Of a DNA stretch of 64,000 nt, positions 58,036-64,000 are shown one piece after another. The stretch lies in contig CM030863.1 in NCBI GenBank assembly GCA_018105865.1, forward strand, positions 4,428,754-4,492,753, written 5' to 3'. Below the pieces are notes generated by a model, which did no database searches, was not told the DNA's origin, and was given only the letters and a program-made list of their open reading frames with translations. Numbering within the stretch: the first letter of the stretch is position 1; the number at the start of each line of letters is the position of its first letter. The stretch is from Metaphire vulgaris (lineage: Eukaryota; Annelida; Clitellata; Crassiclitellata; Megascolecidae). The translations under genes were made by a program, and so were the position numbers.

Positions 58036-58159
58036 AAAGTCACCCATTCAAGCACGAACTTCGCTATACGTTGCTTAACGTCGGTGTTTTGACGGGAACC
58101 GGTCGCGCAACGCCAAGTAGGCCGATTGCGTAAAATCTATAATAATAGCTCCAACTCAC

Positions 58160-58263
58160 CAGCCTGGAACTTCCTCGCAGTTGACTGACCCCTCAAGGCA
58201 TGCACAGGTTCTGCAGTCTACAGTTTCGCCGTTCTCGTTGGTATCGGCGAACCTCTGTCCAGA
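58160..58263 (-). CDS. VWC-like exon
   Basis: A 104-nt exon, acceptor CTTTCAG and donor GTGAGT. It reads SGQRFADTNENG, then CRTCACLEGSVNC, the CxxCxC core of a VWC module, and ends TG| completing Cys in the next exon. Confidence 0.85.
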
Positions 58264-58561
58264 CTGAAAGACAACGAACGTATTTTCCACATTTTGCTTT
58301 TAACGAGTAATTCTAGTGACAATGAAAAGCGGCGTTCAAACAAGCGACATCGCCTTTATGTCTCTAATCCGTCCAGGACGGTGATGCTGGGGAAAAGATC
58401 CGTGACCAGGGTTTAATCTAGGCCGTTTCCGGGAAAAAATTGCCCTTTCCACAGACATTTCAAATTCCCCCGGAAATTTTGGCACACTACATCAACTAAC
58501 AGCAACCCCTAGCTGACACCCCCTGGCTTTGTCAGTTTCCCCCGGAGTCCGGAGTCTGTCC

Positions 58562-58745
58562 GTGACCCGCGGCAATCCTCTTCTCTGGAATACTCTTCCC
58601 GCTTCAGTAACATCGATCACATCCTTCGAGGCGTTTGCCGCTGCCCTCGAGATGCATTTATTTCGCGCATCTTATGAACATTTGTAAAACGCTCTTGACT
58701 TTAGCTCTAGCTATGCTATAGCGTTGAATAAATTACCTAGGGATT
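58562..58745 (+). mobile_element. CR1/L2-like LINE 3' end
   Basis: The plus strand reads TRGNPLLWNTLPASVT and SFEAFAAALEMHLF, the conserved C-terminus of CR1/L2-type ORF2, followed by a short 3' UTR with TATAGCGTTGAATAAATTA. It is 5'-truncated and intronic. Confidence 0.65.
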
Positions 58746-58948
58746 ATAATAGAATGAAATCGACATTTCTGAATTCATGCTTCACGAATCCTGTTTCAGT
58801 GGTACTGTCTGCCCCCATTGAAGTACAAGTACCGATATTCGTAAACCTCTATCAGGCGCTAGGCTCGACCCCCATTTTTTAAAATGGCACGATAGGGAAG
58901 GGAAAGGTATGGGGTTGCGCCACATCCACCAGAATTTTGCTGCAGCGA

Positions 58949-58949
<1 letters not shown>

Positions 58950-58999
<50 letters not shown>

Positions 59000-59027
59000 T
59001 AATTAATTAATAATAATAATAATAATT
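58950..59027. repeat. (TAA)n microsatellite
   Basis: About 78 bp of TAA repeats, interrupted by TTAATTAATTAA. Confidence 0.9.
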
Positions 59028-59223
59028 AAAGGAACTGATTAGGGTGGCGTATCGTACAAGTGCTGCTATGACACGGAACAATTGAAAATACAGTTAAACT
59101 GACAAAGATCATTGTTCTGGATGACTACAAACAAACAGAGCAATCATTTTCAGTTCTCGTTGAAATGCTTCTATAGTGCATTAGCCGATCTTTTTGAAAG
59201 TGCGGACAGGTCGAAACGCGTAC

Positions 59224-59523
59224 CGTGTAGATTTTGTTGTGGTAGGAGCACGAACAGACCAGCCGTCTGGTGCACGTGAGGACGTTCCTGGCCTGGATTT
59301 CCTGCGTGTAGCCGTCCGGACAGGAGCAGCCTGGCTGCAGGCGGACGCTGTCCTTCGGCTTCGCCTCCTTAGATGTCGAATACGACGTGCATGAAAGGTC
59401 CGATGGTGCGTCGCACGGCAGATCACAAATTACCATCATCGTCTTGCACGGCGTAATGGTCGTCAACTCCTCGACTTCGACGCACGAACAGCAATCGTTA
59501 GCTTCAAGACGCTGCGTCTGCCA
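59224..59523 (-). CDS. Cys-rich exon, VWC-like plus TIL-like ending
   Basis: A 100-codon exon, phase 0 at both ends, acceptor CTTGTTTCAG and donor GTACGC. Cys pairs include CCSCVEVEE, then PCDAPSDLSC, GCSCPDGYTQ and VCSCSYHNK. The N-terminal part resembles mucin/SCO-spondin VWC regions and the C-terminal part a TIL-type tail. Neighbouring exons continue the same Cys-rich block. Confidence 0.85.
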
Positions 59524-59933
59524 CTGAAACAAGATACTTTCAGTTTAACGATTTCATCAAAACTATATAGTATATATATATATAATATATATGTGTGTGT
59601 GTACCAGCTGTTTGCCATTCAACAATGACGGGAAAACTTGACGTCGCCTGATTATCAAGCCCCGCCCATTATCAAATTACGTTGTCTAGCAACGATTATA
59701 AAATGACTGCAGAGTCTCGTTCAATGAGAAAAGCGCCTATGCACAGACAGTAGAAAACCGGACTATATTAAATGAAAACCTAAATGTGACTAGTCCGGTT
59801 TTTTGCGCCACCTGTATAATATTGGGAGTGAACCTTTGCCAAGGATCTTGACTTTGGTACTTGCCAATCCACGGCGCTATGCAAATTGTCTTGATAACAT
59901 AATATTATGTATATATACCACTTCTAGAGATTA

Positions 59934-59978
<45 letters not shown>

Positions 59979-59980
59979 TT
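59934..59980. repeat. (TAA)n microsatellite
   Basis: About 45 bp of AATAATAAT repeats in the intron. Confidence 0.9.
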
Positions 59981-60180
59981 AATTAAAAGAACGAACTACA
60001 GCGTGAAGTTATCCAAGAAACTCAATCACATTCACCGATAGTACTTGTAACTCCGGTATTGATATCATGAAGGCATTTTAAAAAACTTGTATGCAATGAT
60101 AGTTAAATTCTATAGGACGTAGATGCGGAGTTGGAGCGCGGTTAGGCTTAATCGTAACAATAACAAGCGCTTAGACTTAC

Positions 60181-60288
60181 CTCCTCACACGTGGCTCCGC
60201 AACCGACCACTCTGTCGATGGCGTCGTCATTGCAAGTGGAGTAGTATATGCCATTGCACTGGTTCTCTACTGTCCATGTGTCGTGAAG
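60181..60288 (-). CDS. Short Cys-rich exon
   Basis: A 36-codon exon, phase 0 at both ends, acceptor GTTTCTAG and donor GTAAGT. It reads DTWTVENQC, YYSTC and VGCGATCEE and runs directly into WQTQRLEANDCCSC of the next exon, as part of one VWC-like module. Confidence 0.8.
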
Positions 60289-60644
60289 CTAGAAACAATA
60301 CAGGTTTTGCTATACGTTGAGAATAGCCTAGAGCAGAGGAGGCCAACTGGCGGCCAAATAAATGGCATTGGTCCAATTTTATGCCTACAATATTGAGTCA
60401 TGAGTAAGACTTTTAGTTCCTCTGCTTAGTTTAGTAAAATAGTAACTTACTTTAAACTGGTGTTTATTTCTAACTTTACCAGTTATAATTAGACTACTAC
60501 ATGTACTGGTACGTGACTGCAGTGACTGTACTACTGTTGAAAATAATGTTGAAAATTATGATGTGTAAAGGGCTAAAAAAATGCGGTCTTTTGCATGCTG
60601 GTCAAAATTTATAATGAGGGCTCAGAGATGTCCATGGGTTTAGG

Positions 60645-60793
60645 AATTGGGATGGGTTGGGTTGGGTCAGACTTTTCCACAAAAGGTTTCAGAAAATAAG
60701 TCGTGGTTAAAGAAATTGTAAACATTACAGTGGGTTGGGTTGGGTTGGGTCAATAAACCTTTAGATATGGTTATTTGATGGGTTGGGTTGGAT
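60645..60793. repeat. (TTGGG)n-rich tract
   Basis: Three clusters of GGGTTGGGTTGGG (about 60650-60668, 60730-60752, 60780-60793) separated by unique sequence, within an intron. Confidence 0.75.
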
Positions 60794-60923
60794 TGTGTTC
60801 TAAAAAGAACATCTCTGGACCCCCCAATATTGAGAAACAAAAGAAGTTTAGCGATACACGTGCAAATATCAGTTCTTCGTAATTATTATTTCTGTATTAT
60901 GATCACTACGCGTAGACGCCTAC

Positions 60924-61129
60924 CAGTTTCCACGACTTCGACAGAGGGTCGTAGCAGGCGCAGTCGGTGTCCTTGATGCAGTCGCCTGCGTCGTTCTCGA
61001 CGTACCCTTCGGCGCAGTGACAACCGGCGACGCACTCGCTACCAGACGGACAGGAAAACGACTCGACGGCCTTCGTCTGACACGTCTGACGACAGGTGCA
61101 GTCGGTCGGTACCATTGCGCCGGTGCAAG
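60924..61129 (-). CDS. TIL domain exon
   Basis: A 206-nt exon, phase 1 in and phase 0 out, acceptor CCTTCAG and donor GTAGGC. Ten or more Cys in the trypsin-inhibitor-like pattern: CTCRQTC, CPSGSECVAGCHCAEGYV, DCIKDTDCAC. TIL modules follow VWD-C8 assemblies in gel-forming mucins and hemolectins, which suggests such assemblies may lie upstream, outside the window. Confidence 0.85.
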
Positions 61130-61539
61130 CTGAAGGACAGAAAGCGTTGGCAGGGCGTGAGATAGAACCCCTGATGGGCCAACCTTTAGAAACCTTTTCG
61201 GCAACGCGAAACTAGATAATGCATACTAGGCCCTAGTCAGTCAGTAGTCATGCAGACCTCTCTAACTGAGGCAGTTCCACAGGGTGGGGCTCTGCCTCCT
61301 ATTGAATGCCTGGCCCCGGTGGGCGATATATTTCCTGTATGTGCTGATTTATGAAAAACCGATGGCCCGTGCTTAGAAGTTGCCGCCCCAACGCCCTCCT
61401 TGTCAAATCCCTCATCCACAGAAATTTTGCAGGAAAAAAGTTGACACAGAATACATTTAGGAGCTTGTGCGTTTTTAATGCAATTTTGGTCTTTGGGGTA
61501 CTACTTAAGATTTTGGCGATATGAGAGAATCAACTAGTG
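61130..61539. other. Intron, possible LINE scrap
   Basis: Around 61240-61420 the minus strand reads a piece resembling a LINE C-terminus (a SPTLWNCLS-like string near 61270-61300). It is too short and eroded for a firm call. Confidence 0.3.
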
Positions 61540-62165
61540 TAATCTAATCTAATCTAATCTTAAACTTCTATAGCGCCACTTCATAATGCACAGGAGCATC
61601 AACCGATGGGACATCAAATCCAAATAATTAAAGATCCAGGTCAAATCCAGGGTATCCGGCCGGACAAACGGGTGACAGTCTACGGTGGATAAGCCAGGTC
61701 AAAAAGATGGACTTTTAATATTATTCTAAAAATCTGTAATGAATTTGCAATGCGGACATGCTGAGGCAAGGAGTTCCAGAGTTTGGGGACGGCCACCGAG
61801 AAGGCACGAGTACCTAGAACAGTCCGAGTAGCCTATGAGAGATGGAGGGAAGTATTACAGCGGAGGATCTGGTGGGGTATTTGTTTGTTTATTTGTACAG
61901 GAAGGTTGAAAAGAGTTAACTAGGCTCCTTGTAATAAAGTGTTAAATCAGAAGGCAGATTTCAAAGTCTATCTTTTCTTTAATTTGAAGCCAGTGGAGAC
62001 CCTTACGAACCGGGGTTAGCCTATATGCTCACGTTTTGGAGTTTTTGAAACTGCCCGATCCAATGAATTTTGAACTCAAGTTTAGCCAGGTTGGATTTAG
62101 AGATGCCAAACAGAAGAGAGTTGCAGTAATCAAGAAGGCTGGACACTAAGGCATTAGCCAAGAGC
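61540..62165 (-). mobile_element. CR1/L2-like LINE 3' fragment, minus strand
   Basis: Reading the minus strand from about 62165, LDYCNSLLFGISKSNLAKL is followed by a GLHWLQIKEKIDFEI region and PKLWNSLPQHVRI near 61780, with frameshifts and stops. It ends GCGCTATAGAAGTTT and a tail of (AGATT)n at 61540-61562. It has the same orientation as the giant gene. Confidence 0.65.
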
Positions 62166-62280
62166 ATTAATGCAGGTTTTATTTAGAAATTTCCTAATAT
62201 GATATCATGTCTTGATTCGGTAGATGTATAGGTGACGATATAGGTCATCGAGTAATAACATGTATATGTACTGTACGCAC

Positions 62281-62410
62281 CCAGAGGTGTGGTAGTTCCA
62301 GGTGTTGCACCTGTCGTTGTACCTGCGGTGGCCTCTGGTGTGGTAACTTGGAGCGGTTCGCACACGGCGCAGCACGCTCCATCGACCATGACCTCTCTTT
62401 CGCTGTTCAA
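62281..62410 (-). CDS. End of VWC plus PTS linker exon
   Basis: A 130-nt exon, phase 0 in and phase 1 out, acceptor CTGTTCCAG and donor GTGCGTAC. It ends a VWC with GACCAVCEP and then gives a Thr/Gly/Pro linker (ATAGTTTGATPGTTT). It joins GCT|TGC correctly to the TIL exon. Confidence 0.85.
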
Positions 62411-62744
62411 CTGGAACAGGAATCAATTCAACAGTTATTGAATGCAGACCAAAACTAACAGAGGAAGAAGTTTCATTTCCAACATCATAGAATATAAAAC
62501 ATAAGCAAAACAATCATGTAGAAAATTCTCAGTTACTGTATATCGCTACAGAACATTATAGCAGCAAGAAGTAATTAATTAATTAATAAATTACGTAATT
62601 AATAATATAAACATAATAGTGAATTAATATAACTGAAACAAATGTCAGCACTGTCTCACAGTACGTTCGATGGTGAAATGGCAATTGGTCAATAATATTC
62701 CGATCAACCTACGATAGCATTGTCATTCTAACTTTCGTTTAATA

Positions 62745-62842
62745 TATATGTGTTTGTTTATATATTTATATTCTCATATATATACATATATATATATGCA
62801 TGAGAATATATATATATATATATATATAATTATATATATAAT
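62745..62842. repeat. TA microsatellite cluster
   Basis: TATATATA runs interrupted by CATGAGAATATATA, forming short inverted repeats (TCTCATATATATAC and ATGAGAATATAT). Confidence 0.75.
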
Positions 62843-63084
62843 GAGAGACCCTCGATAACACAGAAGATTGTGGAAAACGGACAAGGAGTATAAGATTTGC
62901 CGATGGTCAGGCTGGAGTATGGAACCTGTCTCTGGGCAGAGGACAAGATGATTAATTATATTAGAGACTTTTATAATGCTAAGAGTCTATGTCAATTTAC
63001 GTTGGTCAGAAATTGTGAATAGGAAAAACGTCATTGTCCGGCAAATCAAACACGCCCTTTGAAATGTCAAAAAAGAATGCTTAC

Positions 63085-63177
63085 GTTGCACGGTGTGCAA
63101 GTGACCTTTTCCTCTTTCAGAGTATTGTCCATACAAACGTAGTCTGTGCACTGGTCTTTCGACACTCTTTCGCCAGG
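63085..63177 (-). CDS. First visible exon: VWC N-terminal half
   Basis: A 31-codon exon, acceptor ATCTTTCAG and donor GTAAGC, phase 0 at both ends. It reads PGERVSKDQC, YVCM and VTCTPC, which with the next exon completes one VWC domain. Upstream exons must lie beyond 64000. Confidence 0.8.
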
Positions 63178-63524
63178 CTGAAAGATTAATTATGCAATTA
63201 TTCGACAATTAAAACTGTGTAGGTATTTCTAAGCTGCAAATTTTTTGAAAAATATGAAAACCTAAAACAGTATCTCTAGGATCATTTATTGTAATACGCG
63301 ATAATAGGCGGCAACTAAGTTTACTGTTTATCAGAACTACCTAATCTAACAATGTTGAATTCTCTTCCTATAAGTAACATGGCTATAAATGATAAGTTAC
63401 TATCCAGAATTGTGTCAATTGAACTAAAATCGTTGTTAAGCTGGTTAGGCCGTCAAAACTGCTATAGTTGAAAGCCCGACATGATGTGATATAAATGCAT
63501 TGTGCTAAATTTTAGCCGACTGGC

Positions 63525-63787
63525 CATAGGCGGATCTGCAAGAGGACAGGGGCGTGTCTCCAAACCCGCCACAAAAATATTTCTGCTAATTTTTCAACAT
63601 AGCGAAAAGACAAAATGCCATAAAAGCACAAAATAAACAAGCGAGTGTCGTCTATCATTCCTTTCAAGAATTTTAACAAAAACATGCAGAAATCCATTAT
63701 TATGGTAAGGGCGGGACGAGGCAGAAAGGAGAATGGACTGCGAAGTTCCGCCTCAACAAACACTGAATTCCTAGATCCGCCCCTGCG
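63525..63787. mobile_element. MITE-like element with GGCGGATCT ends
   Basis: The left part GGCGGATCTGCAAGAGG and the right part CTAGATCCGCCCCTGCGG are inverted complements around GGCGGATCT, about 260 bp apart. It carries no transposase. Confidence 0.45.
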
Positions 63788-63824
63788 GATTGTGCAATTA
63801 TCTGCTTTTATTCGTTTAATCTAT

Positions 63825-63868
63825 GTATCCATATATATATATATATAGGCCTATATATAGATTCATGG

Positions 63869-63905
<37 letters not shown>

Positions 63906-63909
63906 TTGG

Positions 63910-63957
<48 letters not shown>

Positions 63958-63962
63958 AACTG
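63825..63962. repeat. Long TA microsatellite flanked by an inverted repeat
   Basis: TA runs at about 63829-63848 and 63870-63955. The second is bracketed by CAGTTGGA (63903-63910) and TCCAACTG (63955-63962), so the whole stretch could extrude as a cruciform. Confidence 0.8.
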
Positions 63963-64000
63963 TAGCGGATTCTCTCAAGCAGAACGAAATCAAACACGGA

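Larger units (their letters stand above)
6651..63177 (-). other. Giant mucin/discoidin-repeat gene, partial at both ends
   Basis: Thirty-five exons or exon-like units share one strand. I joined them by checking acceptor AG, donor GT and codon phase at each junction. In order from the 5' side the exons are 63177-63085, 62410-62281, 61129-60924, 60288-60181, 59523-59224, 58263-58160, 57625-57520, 56380-56230, 55517-54267, 53023-52823, 51792-51439 and 50906-50811, then arrays B and A. All phases mesh from 63177 through 39474. Further down, damaged units (B5, B8, A7, A10, A12, A13) break the frame. Two head junctions are especially telling: TG|C completing a Cys between 58160 and 57625, and G|AA completing Glu between 56230 and 55517. 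No signal peptide, VWD/C8 domain, C-terminal knot or stop codon is in the window. The VWC/TIL/F5/8C mixture with Thr-rich linkers resembles gel-forming mucins, hemolectins and echinoderm or flatworm adhesive proteins; function is inferred. Confidence 0.85.

Overview
The window is animal nuclear DNA, most likely from a marine invertebrate. The clues are spliced exons with consensus GT/AG sites, secreted extracellular-matrix domain types (VWC, TIL, discoidin/F5/8C, Thr-rich mucin linkers), degraded CR1/L2-like LINE copies, tRNA-derived SINEs, hAT-like MITEs and AT or TAA microsatellites. I cannot name the species from sequence alone.

Almost everything coding belongs to one giant gene on the minus strand. 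It enters from the right edge (upstream exons lie beyond 64000) and runs left to an assembly gap at 6551-6650. I placed 35 exons or exon-like units (63177 down to 6651), about 31.8 kb of coding sequence or roughly 10,600 codons, with both ends missing. Splice phases agree at every junction from 63177 down to 39474. The 5' part (63177-54267) encodes a cysteine-rich head: VWC, TIL and LDLa-like modules with short PTS linkers, then a clear F5/8C domain. Next come a second discoidin-like domain split over two exons (53023-51439) and a PTS exon (50906-50811).

The rest is two paralogous tandem exon arrays. Array B (50636-30366) has eight units of 1.15-1.32 kb exons with 0.7-2.8 kb introns. Array A (29665-6651) has fourteen complete units and one partial unit of about 1353-nt exons separated by nearly invariant 285-bp introns, with a period of about 1640 bp. 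Each A or B exon encodes two discoidin-like domains, each preceded by a Thr-rich mucin-type linker. Almost all intact units are a multiple of three long and flanked by phase-1 introns, so units can be gained or lost without shifting the frame. A1 is a hybrid with a B-type 5' end and an A-type body. Four A units and two B units carry frame-breaking changes. The architecture fits a giant secreted mucin-like, adhesive or cuticular glycoprotein; that role is inference.

The left flank (1-6550) holds no exon I can support. It contains an LTR retrotransposon with nearly identical 690-bp LTRs, a primer-binding site and no recognisable gag-pol, inserted inside a MITE-like element, followed by two more MITE-like elements. 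B-array introns carry SINE copies duplicated together with the exons, and two 5'-truncated LINEs in sense opposite to the gene. The right-hand introns hold more MITEs, a SINE, LINE 3' ends and microsatellites.
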